6,339 bases of DNA from an uncultured Actinomycetes bacterium (lineage in GTDB: Bacteria; Actinomycetota; Actinomycetes; Nanopelagicales; Nanopelagicaceae), in assembly GCA_903928395.1 (NCBI GenBank), contig CAIYQS010000100.1, forward strand, positions 1-6,339, in the 5' to 3' direction. Both the position numbers and the translations under genes were made by a program. How positions within the stretch are numbered: position 1 is the stretch's first letter; the number at the start of each line of letters is the position of its first letter. Below, one piece after another: positions 1 through 5,839 of this stretch. The notes under the pieces are model-generated. The model saw only the letters and a list, made by a program, of their open reading frames with translations, ran no database searches and had not been told where the DNA came from.

Positions 1-405
1 ACCGAGATGGTCTTAGACGCCCTTGAGATGGCGAGGTGGCAACGAGGGACGAGGCTCGAAGACCTTCGGTGTCACAGCGACGCAGGGTCGCAATTTACGA
101 GTATTCGTTACTCCGAGCGGCTGGACGAGATCGGCGCCCGTCCCTCGATTGGATCCATCGGAGATTCGTTCGATAATGCACTCGCCGAAAGCGTCAACGC
201 CCTCTACAAGACCGAACTCACGAGAGGCCCAGGGCGAGGGCCATGGCGAACGATTGACGATCTCGAACTGCAGACCCTCGCGTGGGTGCACTGGCACAAC
301 AACGAGCGATTGCACAGCTATCTCGACGACGTTCCGCCGGTCGAGTTCGAGGCAATCTACGATGCAACCGTCAGCGAAACCTCGCTGATGGAACTCACAA
401 GCTGA
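1..405 (+). CDS. IS3-family transposase (OrfB), C-terminal part, 5' end outside window
   Basis: C-terminal part of a DDE transposase (rve integrase-core domain) that cuts and joins the ends of its own IS3-family element. The frame is open from base 1, so the true start is upstream and the ATG at 7 is internal. Counting from that ATG, the second catalytic aspartate is D25 in HSDAGSQF and the catalytic glutamate is E61 in DNALAES. The 35 residues between them match the DD(35)E spacing of IS3 transposases. The C-terminal stretch WHNNERLHSYLDDVPPVEFE is the typical IS3 tail (NxxRLH...PxEFE). The stop TGA at 403-405 lies 28 bases before the inferred element end. No damage is seen in the visible part; whether the whole gene is intact cannot be judged here. 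Confidence 0.93.
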   Translation, partial: TEMVLDALEMARWQRGTRLEDLRCHSDAGSQFTSIRYSERLDEIGARPSIGSIGDSFDNALAESVNALYKTELTRGPGRGPWRTIDDLELQTLAWVHWHNNERLHSYLDDVPPVEFEAIYDATVSETSLMELTS

Positions 406-407
406 GA

Positions 408-433
408 GTCTCCATCAAACCCAGTGCGATTCA
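408..433 (+). repeat. Right terminal inverted repeat of IS-X
   Basis: Aligned base for base with 440-465 (the IS-A end), 20 of 26 positions agree, including GTCT at the outer side of the alignment, AAACCC in the middle and GATTCA at the tip. This identifies it as the terminal repeat of a related but distinct IS3-family element. It ends exactly where the 32-base IS-A relic begins. Confidence 0.7.
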
Positions 434-465
434 ATTCGTGTCTTCACAAAACCCGGGGTGATTCA
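434..465 (+). repeat. 32-base relic of the IS-A right end; left boundary of the cargo
   Basis: A perfect 32-base inverted match to 5808-5839. At the right-hand copy the same bases are the last codons (FVSSQNPG, stop) and tip of an IS3-family transposase gene, so here they are all that is left of an IS-A copy whose body has been replaced by IS-X. The relic ends GATTCA at 465, after which homology to the right copy stops. This fixes the left edge of the cargo at 466. Confidence 0.88.
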
Positions 466-475
466 CCGATTCATC

Positions 476-481
476 TATCAT
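476..481 (+). promoter_or_regulatory. Candidate -10 element of the operon promoter
   Basis: TATCAT matches the TATAAT consensus at five of six positions. It lies 11 bases inside the cargo, and the following six bases would put the transcription start at the A of the ATG at 488. A good -35 box at 16-18 bases spacing is not present; that position (about 453-459) falls in the CCGGGG stretch of the IS-A end. A TTCACA at 443-448 matches TTGACA at five of six positions but is too far upstream (27 bases). The call rests on one hexamer and position only. Read-through from IS-X is an alternative source of transcription. Confidence 0.3.
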
Positions 482-502
482 TTCTTTATGGTTAGAGGCG
501 AA

Positions 503-1123
503 ATGAAGATCTCGGACTGCTTCTTGTGTGATCCGCGCCGTGAGCTCGTGTTTGCGGAGAGCAGCAATTTTCGTGCGCTCCTCGGACTCGGACCAATAGT
601 CGAAGGCTACTCACTCATCGCAACCAAGGATCATGTTCCGAGCATGTTCGATCTGGACGATCATCTCGCGAAGGAATTTAGAGAATTCTCCGCTCAAGTT
701 ACCGAGATAATTTCTCGCCTTTGGGGTCCTCCAGTGATCACCGAACATGGCCGCATCGGGCTTTGCATAAAAAAGCAACGCAGGCACGAATCACACTGTA
801 TGCATGCACACCAATTACTTTTTCCGGGTGTACCACCATTTGACAATTGTATGGAGGCGTCGCTGATTGAGCCGATAATCGCCGATGGATTTGAATCAGC
901 TCGTCGTATGGCATCGCATCTCACGGAATATTTGTATTACGAGGCGCCCGGAGGGAGAGTTCTTATCGGAAATGCCCCGGCACACTTGCGAAGACAATTC
1001 TTTCGAGCTGGAGCGGCAAACGCAATAGGAAGGCCGGAATTTCAGAGTTGGAATGAACACCCTCGACTGGACGTAGTGGCATCAGCCCAGAGTCGGCTAG
1101 GACTTACGACGAATGTTTCTTAG
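503..1123 (+). CDS. HIT-superfamily (histidine triad) nucleotide-binding protein, gene 1 of operon
   Basis: A 206-residue protein of the HIT superfamily, whose members hydrolyse or transfer nucleotidyl groups from substrates such as AMP-conjugates and dinucleotides. Seen: CxxC near the N-terminus (C6, C9), a GYSLIATKDHVPSMFDLD stretch (the usual 'G+hLviPk.H...' segment, H44), EHG at 81-83, and HAHQLLFP at 101-108. The EHG...HAHxHxxP arrangement is that of a HIT subgroup; here the third triad position is Leu105, while H101 and the presumed nucleophile H103 remain. C6, C9 and H44 could bind zinc, as in some HIT proteins. The region after about 115 resembles nothing I recognise. Start: ATG 503 has AGAGG four bases upstream and sits just before the CxxC; ATG 488 (possible leaderless start, five more residues) and 458 are alternatives. 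It overlaps gene 2 by 11 bases. Substrate unknown. Confidence 0.85.
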   Translation: MKISDCFLCDPRRELVFAESSNFRALLGLGPIVEGYSLIATKDHVPSMFDLDDHLAKEFREFSAQVTEIISRLWGPPVITEHGRIGLCIKKQRRHESHCMHAHQLLFPGVPPFDNCMEASLIEPIIADGFESARRMASHLTEYLYYEAPGGRVLIGNAPAHLRRQFFRAGAANAIGRPEFQSWNEHPRLDVVASAQSRLGLTTNVS

Positions 1124-2348
1124 TAGGCGCTCGATCGCAAAATTGGGTCAGAAATGTACAGACGCCAGGAACGGGATTCGTGATCTTGTTCATAAAATGG
1201 AAATTGTCCTTCCAGATGATCAGATCGCGTGGGGACAGTTCCTTGATGACGGCCGAAATAAACGGCAGTTTGGTGTACTTGGCACATCTGCAGCGATTCA
1301 GGTCTTGTCATCAATGGGAACAGCTGCAACTTCAGTTCAAAGAGCCCAGCAAACTCTTCCGTATTTGTCTGTCAGCGAGTCACCTAAGTGCCAACATGAA
1401 CTGAACGACAGGACCAGTACGTTCAAAGTACTTGCGGCTCTGGATGCTTACGAGCCAACAACGAAGAAATTTGATTCGCAGGTCGCGTATCCCTTAGCTG
1501 CGAATTATTTGCTGAATGCGCAAATCGAAAACGAGGGCTGGGGGAACTACTTCCGAAGCGATGCCGATCGCGACGACAAATCTGCGGTAGAGCCTACAGC
1601 GCTGACACTAATAGCGCTGCACCGATTTGGTAGGTGTATTGCCGATGAAAGGTGCACCAAGGCGCTCGATTGGTTGTCTGGGGAGTTGGAACCACGACAG
1701 ACCGAGTCTCCTGCAGCGGATGCACTTGGAGTGCTGGCCTTTTCTAAATTTGAAGGAAGCGAGTCGAAAAGTGAAAGAGTTAGCCTCGCTCATCAGAATT
1801 GCGTCGTCAGGCTTTCTCAATGGCGCAAGACTCCCAGAGACATTGCCTTCCACTCAGAATATCACTATGAAATTCCTGATGGTTTTGGTGGCGGAGAGAG
1901 CAAGTATATTTTCTTCCCAGTTGCGATTTTAGTAGCGCTTGCATTGTTGAAATCGCAATACTCGAAGTCGTCTGATCGAACTTGGGCCGCTCGGGTCTGT
2001 CAGGAGGTGGCAGCTCGCGTACGGCGAGACGGAGGATTCCGGGTATGGGGTCATGTAAGCACAGTTGATCAATGTTGGGCGAATCAACTACTCCTCGAAT
2101 GTGAGGAACTCGTGAAGTCACGCCCCTCGGATCTTCTCCCGCCGCCGTTGAATCGCATTCAAAGTAGGATGGCGAAGTGGACGACTCTTGGAGCAACTCT
2201 GGTGTCGGGACTTCTAGGGGCGTATTGGGCAATCGTGTCTCACTCTGCCACTTTTCGGATACTTGGTTCGGCTTTGACGGCTGTCAGTTTTGGGTTTTTT
2301 GTTGCGTTGATTATGGCGTGGTACGCGAAAGGTGACCGTAGTCATTGA
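1113..2348 (+). CDS. Alpha/alpha-toroid (prenyltransferase/terpene-cyclase-like) protein with two C-terminal membrane helices, gene 2 of operon
   Basis: A 411-residue protein with no close relative I can name. Residues about 30-340 are helical with repeat-like motifs of the prenyltransferase/squalene-cyclase toroid fold: FGVLGTSAAIQVLSS (53-67), EGWGNYF (141-147) followed by EPTALTLIALHRFG (160-173), AADALGVLAF (201-210), and DGGFRVWG (306-313) followed by WANQLLLECEEL. These resemble the repeated 'dGGW...tA.al.AL' units, but the catalytic DxDD of squalene cyclases and the zinc ligands of protein prenyltransferases are not evident, so a binding or scaffold role is possible. Two hydrophobic segments at about 356-376 and 382-403 predict a C-terminal membrane hairpin with a short KGDRSH tail; there is no signal peptide. 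An AGGA at 1099-1102 is a weak ribosome site for ATG 1113. It overlaps gene 1 by 11 bases and gene 3 by 17. The fold is inferred from pattern; the gene call is firm. Confidence 0.8.
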   Translation: MFLSRRSIAKLGQKCTDARNGIRDLVHKMEIVLPDDQIAWGQFLDDGRNKRQFGVLGTSAAIQVLSSMGTAATSVQRAQQTLPYLSVSESPKCQHELNDRTSTFKVLAALDAYEPTTKKFDSQVAYPLAANYLLNAQIENEGWGNYFRSDADRDDKSAVEPTALTLIALHRFGRCIADERCTKALDWLSGELEPRQTESPAADALGVLAFSKFEGSESKSERVSLAHQNCVVRLSQWRKTPRDIAFHSEYHYEIPDGFGGGESKYIFFPVAILVALALLKSQYSKSSDRTWAARVCQEVAARVRRDGGFRVWGHVSTVDQCWANQLLLECEELVKSRPSDLLPPPLNRIQSRMAKWTTLGATLVSGLLGAYWAIVSHSATFRILGSALTAVSFGFFVALIMAWYAKGDRSH

Positions 2349-3618
2349 TCCGGTGTGGGGTATCTCTACCTTTGATACTTGGACGACAGAGCTCCTATCG
2401 AGTCCCGAAATACAACGCCTAAAACATGTAAGACTCTTGAACAGCGCTCCAGAGACGCTAGCATCACTGGGAGACGTTCGTCGCTATACTCACACGCTTG
2501 GCGTAGTTAGTCTGGCTATCCGCATTTGCAGCTCAGATAGTTTCGTTGGCTCGAAGAGCGATGCTAGAACATTGATTGCTGCCGCAGCGCTGCATGACGT
2601 TTGCACTCCTCCTTTTGGACACACGCTCGAATATCTCTTTAATAGGCTCAGCGGTTGGCATCATGAAGAATTCGTCTTAAGCGTCTTAAACGGAACGTAC
2701 AGGCCCGAAGGAAAGTACGCGCAGGTGTTTCATGGACATCGGCTCTCTTTGAAGGAGCTACTTCGAAAAGGTGGCGTCTCAGAAATTGCTGTGGCGGAAA
2801 CGATAGGCGGAGGCGGGAGATTTGGTTCTCTGATCGCCGGGGGCCTAGACCTTGACAACATTGACAACATTTTTCGAATGGCACATCACCTAGCGCTCTC
2901 AAAGGATGTGCGTGCGGCGTATGAGTTGGTCGATTGTATCGATCTGACTACCAACCCAATTTCCTGGACGAACACTGTTCTCGAGACTGTGGATGTGTGG
3001 ACGAGCCTTCGAAAGAGAGTCTACGAAGTACTCGCTTTTGACGTTGCAAATTTGACATACCAGGCAATGCTGACTGATGTTTTAGAAATAGCCATCCGCG
3101 AGGAAATACTTGGAATTGAACATTGGTCATGGACTGATGAAATGCTGCTGAGTCGACTTGAAAAATATCCTCCCACCGCGGATCTCACACAGAGACTCCT
3201 ATCGGGTCCACCGTACCAACCGATCTTCATTGGCTGGTATCAAAGTGCAGGTGACACTGGCAGATATATGACCGACGAATTTCGAGTAACGCTTGCGAAT
3301 CGACTCGAGAAGGAGCTTTCAGTTGCAGTTACACCATTCTTCTTCTACGACAGAGGAATGTTTGAGAAACAATTGACACTCAAGGTCTCTGAGAGTATGG
3401 GATCCAATGATACCAAAATCAAGATCCTTGGCAAAGCATCATCCTCAATTATCGCCTGTGTGTTCGCACAGAAGCCAAGCTACAAGTTGACTTCGGCCGA
3501 CGTCGTATGTGTGCGTGAAGTGTTGAATGAGATTGGGCTGGACCGTAAGCTGTTAATAGATAAGCCGACGAAAGCTTCCATATATGGACTCCCTGGCCAA
3601 GCAAAACTATTCAACTGA
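2332..3618 (+). CDS. HD-domain phosphohydrolase of SAMHD1/COG1078 type, gene 3 of operon
   Basis: A 428-residue metal-dependent phosphohydrolase; known relatives include dNTP triphosphohydrolases and SAMHD1. Seen: the family opening IDPVWGIS (5-12) and SSPEIQRLKHVRLL (23-36), which match 'DPVHG.I...l..tp.fQRLr.i.QL'; H54 in RRYTHTLGV; the HD pair H88-D89 in ALHDVCTPPFGH (87-97); and GLDLDNIDNIFRM (171-183), which supplies the last metal-ligand aspartate (D173 or D175). A complete H...HD...D set is thus present. Residues about 200-428 are a large C-terminal part that I cannot assign. The start is GTG 2332: the conserved N-terminal motif begins four residues later and no other usable start lies nearby. 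It overlaps gene 2 by 17 bases and gene 4 by 35, so translation is probably coupled. Substrate unknown; dNTPs or another nucleotide are the family-based expectation. Confidence 0.88.
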   Translation: MTVVIDPVWGISTFDTWTTELLSSPEIQRLKHVRLLNSAPETLASLGDVRRYTHTLGVVSLAIRICSSDSFVGSKSDARTLIAAAALHDVCTPPFGHTLEYLFNRLSGWHHEEFVLSVLNGTYRPEGKYAQVFHGHRLSLKELLRKGGVSEIAVAETIGGGGRFGSLIAGGLDLDNIDNIFRMAHHLALSKDVRAAYELVDCIDLTTNPISWTNTVLETVDVWTSLRKRVYEVLAFDVANLTYQAMLTDVLEIAIREEILGIEHWSWTDEMLLSRLEKYPPTADLTQRLLSGPPYQPIFIGWYQSAGDTGRYMTDEFRVTLANRLEKELSVAVTPFFFYDRGMFEKQLTLKVSESMGSNDTKIKILGKASSSIIACVFAQKPSYKLTSADVVCVREVLNEIGLDRKLLIDKPTKASIYGLPGQAKLFN

Positions 3619-4747
3619 ACTACGAGAGCTCAATTGGGATTTCCGAGATAGCTCGGAAGACAGAGAACTTTCGCAGGCACACTGGTATCCCGCGAGATTC
3701 GTTCCAGAAATTCCAGGAATTTTTATTGGATATTTTTCTGAAATTGGTGATGTAGTACTTGATCCCTTCTGTGGGAGCGGTACGACCCTCACTGAATCTC
3801 TCCGTCTGAGCCGTAATGGTGTAGGTATTGACGTTAACCCAATTGCTACTCTGATTACACAAGCTAAACTCCTCAAATTTACAGAAGCAAGATTGGCAGA
3901 ATACACGATTTCTCTGCAAAATCGAGTTTCCCATTATGCACTGCAAAGAGAACTACTTACTCCGAATTATAATGAAAATCGTATGTGGTATCACCCTGAG
4001 ACTCTCCACAATCTGTCAGCAATATGGAACGCAATTGGAGAATGTGACGCGGATATGGAGGTATTTGGCATAGCTACCTTCTCCTCGATCTTAAGAACGT
4101 GTTCGTCGCAGGACCGACACTGGGGTTGGATCTGTGACAATGTACGTCCGAAGACTTTGACTCAAAAAGATGCAATCGGAATTTTCTTCCGTCACCTCCA
4201 GCGTTTTGGATCACGGATGGTTCAGTTGGAAATTGAGCGCCAAGAACTCGCAATTGGTCGTGATCGTCCAACTATGACTGTACTTACGGGTACCGCGGCC
4301 AATAGTTTGGAATCAATCTCTAGCAACTCTGTGGATCTTGTTGTTACATCGCCTCCATATTATGGCGTTACTGACTACGTCCGTTCACAGAGACTGACTT
4401 GCTTATGGCTAGATCTTGATGTAGATCAACTGAAACGTAAGGAATCGGGAGCAAGATACCAGCGTCACCGACTAGATCCTCTTTCTTCCTATATGGGAGA
4501 TATGGCGCAATCTTTTAGAGAGGTTGCTAGGGTCCTCAAGTCTGATGCCCTTTGTTGTATTGTTGCTGGCGAATCCTCGAGTCGGGCGTCATACTTGGGT
4601 GCGTTTTATCAGATGCTCGAAGAAATAGGATTCGTAAGCGAAGAGCGCATCCTTCGATCGATTCCTAAGCGGCGGAGTTTGAATCCAAGTTTGATTTCGG
4701 AAGAAATCTCAGTTTTTCGAAAGATACGGGGCGGAGATCTTGACTGA
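3584..4747 (+). CDS. DNA methyltransferase (N4-cytosine/N6-adenine type), gene 4 of operon
   Basis: A 387-residue SAM-dependent DNA amino-methyltransferase. Seen: HWYPARFVPEIP (33-44), the 'HpYPAkFiP' lead-in of this family; motif I DPFCGSGTT (60-68), which binds SAM; the acidic site GIDVNPIA (81-88); and catalytic motif IV TSPPYYGVTDY (255-265). TSPPY favours N4-cytosine methylation, but N6-adenine is not excluded. Motif I precedes motif IV, with about 185 residues between them; that insert may hold target recognition and carries CSSQDRHWGWICDN (173-186), a Trp/Cys-rich stretch of unknown role. The start ATG 3584 lies inside gene 3 (35-base overlap), with no strong ribosome site, suggesting coupling; the next Met is residue 134, after motif I, so no shorter start is plausible. 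No restriction endonuclease is encoded next to it. It could mark host DNA for a defence module or be an epigenetic regulator. It overlaps gene 5 by 8 bases. Confidence 0.9.
   Translation: MDSLAKQNYSTELRELNWDFRDSSEDRELSQAHWYPARFVPEIPGIFIGYFSEIGDVVLDPFCGSGTTLTESLRLSRNGVGIDVNPIATLITQAKLLKFTEARLAEYTISLQNRVSHYALQRELLTPNYNENRMWYHPETLHNLSAIWNAIGECDADMEVFGIATFSSILRTCSSQDRHWGWICDNVRPKTLTQKDAIGIFFRHLQRFGSRMVQLEIERQELAIGRDRPTMTVLTGTAANSLESISSNSVDLVVTSPPYYGVTDYVRSQRLTCLWLDLDVDQLKRKESGARYQRHRLDPLSSYMGDMAQSFREVARVLKSDALCCIVAGESSSRASYLGAFYQMLEEIGFVSEERILRSIPKRRSLNPSLISEEISVFRKIRGGDLD
4728..4736 (+). promoter_or_regulatory. Ribosome binding site supporting the TTG start of gene 5
   Basis: The purine-rich GGGGCGGAG ends three bases before the TTG at 4740 and is the best ribosome-site candidate inside the operon. 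With the GEF motif only eight residues in, it supports this unusual start. The match to AGGAGG is partial and the spacing is short. Confidence 0.45.
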
Positions 4748-5810
4748 ACTCCAATCACTGGGTGAATTCAGAATCATCAATGAGATCTTGCGCTCTAGGT
4801 ATGCAAGTGTTCCAGGCTTTGGTGATGATTGCGCATGGATTGATGGAAAGAAGTTTGAAGGCGTCAGGGCGCTTTTGGCCACGACTGACCCTTGTCCTGA
4901 ACCGGCGGCCTTTACTCTTGGATTCGAAGACGAGTATTTCCGAGGTTGGCTCCTTGCCACGATTAATTTTAGCGATATCGCGGCATCCGGGGGTGTCCCA
5001 GTGGGCCTCCTCACTTCACTAATACTGCCGGGGTCCTGGACTACCTATCAATTAGAGAGATTGCTGGAGGGCATCGACCACTGTTGTGATGTCGCAGGCA
5101 CTCATGTACTTGGTGGAAACATCAAAGAAGGTCCAGCGCCGGAACTTTCAGCAACTGCGCTCGGCACGTGTGCAAGAGCGCCTCTCTCGAGGGTTGGTGC
5201 AAGGGCCGGGGATAGCGTTATTTACGTTGGCGAATTGGGGCTTTTCTGGGGGGGCTACTTATCCATAAAGAACGGAGTAGAGATACCCGAGTCTTTGGAA
5301 TCTGCACTTCTAAAGAATGTCCTTACCCCGAACCCTCGGGTTAAGGAAGGTATGGTGTTAGCTGCAAGCGGTCTTGTTACATCATGTACAGATAATTCCG
5401 ATGGCTTGTATACAACTCTTCGATTTTTGGCAGATCAAAATGGAGTTGGTGTGCACGTTGATGCGGACAAGCTCGAATGGACTGATCCAGTTAAGTGGGC
5501 AGCAAGTAACTTAGGGTTGGACGAGATGCGGCTCGCGATGGGTTGGGGGGACTGGAATCTTATCGCTACTTGCGACCAGAAGAATACAGACGCGATTCTT
5601 GATCAACTAAGAGTAAGCGGAACGAATTGTGGACGTCTTGGATACATCACCGAAGATCGGGGGATTAGAGCTTCACATCATGGCGAAGTGGGAAAATTAA
5701 TGGAGCTCAACTCGGAGCGATTCACCAAAGATTCGTGGTTTACTTCAGGTATAGATGGATACATCGAGAAGTTGAATACTTCCCCAATAGTTTGTATTGA
5801 AAACAACTGA
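4740..5810 (+). CDS. ThiL/PurM-superfamily (AIR synthase-like) ATP-binding protein, gene 5 of operon
   Basis: A 356-residue protein of the PurM/ThiL superfamily, which use ATP to phosphorylate or activate small molecules (thiamine-phosphate kinase ThiL, AIR synthase, SelD, HypE). Seen in ThiL order: GEF (8-10), GFGDDCAWI (26-34), ATTD (47-50), FSDIAASGGVP (77-87), GGNIKEG (125-131), RVGARAGDSVIYVGELG (151-167), TPNPR (196-200), NSDGL (219-223) and GWGDWNL (268-274). Several ThiL signature positions differ: GGDTTRG reads GGNIKEG, DLSDGL reads DNSDGL and GGEDYEL reads GWGDWNL. ATP/Mg binding through GDD and TTD is plausible, but thiamine phosphate is probably not the substrate, and no thiamine genes are near. 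The length is close to ThiL (about 320-350). Start TTG 4740 overlaps gene 4 by 8 bases and places GEF at the usual distance. The stop TGA (5808-5810) is formed by the first bases of the IS-A end, so a few native C-terminal residues may have been lost. Confidence 0.87.
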   Translation: MTELQSLGEFRIINEILRSRYASVPGFGDDCAWIDGKKFEGVRALLATTDPCPEPAAFTLGFEDEYFRGWLLATINFSDIAASGGVPVGLLTSLILPGSWTTYQLERLLEGIDHCCDVAGTHVLGGNIKEGPAPELSATALGTCARAPLSRVGARAGDSVIYVGELGLFWGGYLSIKNGVEIPESLESALLKNVLTPNPRVKEGMVLAASGLVTSCTDNSDGLYTTLRFLADQNGVGVHVDADKLEWTDPVKWAASNLGLDEMRLAMGWGDWNLIATCDQKNTDAILDQLRVSGTNCGRLGYITEDRGIRASHHGEVGKLMELNSERFTKDSWFTSGIDGYIEKLNTSPIVCIENN

Positions 5811-5839
5811 ATCACCCCGGGTTTTGTGAAGACACGAAT
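5808..5839 (-). repeat. IS-A right terminal repeat; right boundary of the cargo
   Basis: The exact inverted partner of 434-465 over 32 bases, with homology ending at 5807/5808 on the cargo side. It starts TGAATCA, so the terminal TG of the element also begins the stop codon of gene 5. On the minus strand it carries the last codons and stop of the IS-A transposase. Confidence 0.9.

Larger units (their letters stand above)
1..433 (+). mobile_element. IS-X: right-hand part of an IS3-family insertion sequence
   Basis: The right end of an IS3-family element, cut on the left by the window edge. It consists of the 3' part of the transposase gene (to 405), 28 non-coding bases, and a terminal repeat ending in CA at 433. 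The CA end is inferred from the strong resemblance of 408-433 to the 440-465 terminal repeat of IS-A that follows at once, and IS3-family elements end in TG...CA. The transposase reads toward the operon, so transcription from this element could run into the cargo genes. The left end and any target duplication lie outside the window. Confidence 0.8.

Noticed and set aside
13..315. Long open frame on the minus strand opposite the IS-X transposase
   Set aside because: It is a GC-driven shadow of a recognised transposase frame and shows no family motif.
1807..2232. Minus-strand open frame of about 140 codons inside gene 2
   Set aside because: It lies wholly under a gene with clear fold motifs and operon overlaps, and its translation shows no recognisable domain.
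3620..3946. Minus-strand open frames opposite the start of the methyltransferase
   Set aside because: The plus strand carries motif I and the family lead-in here; the minus-strand products look like random serine/arginine-rich shadow peptides.
3584..4747. Reading the operon as an ordinary restriction-modification system
   Set aside because: No gene shows a restriction nuclease or helicase motif; only the methyltransferase half is visible.
4740..5810. Calling gene 5 a genuine thiamine-monophosphate kinase (thiL)
   Set aside because: Key ThiL positions are altered and no thiamine biosynthesis gene is nearby; the surrounding genes suggest another role.
434..5839. An intact, active composite transposon
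   Set aside because: The left IS-A is reduced to 32 bases and the right one to about 150, so neither supplies a transposase in this window.
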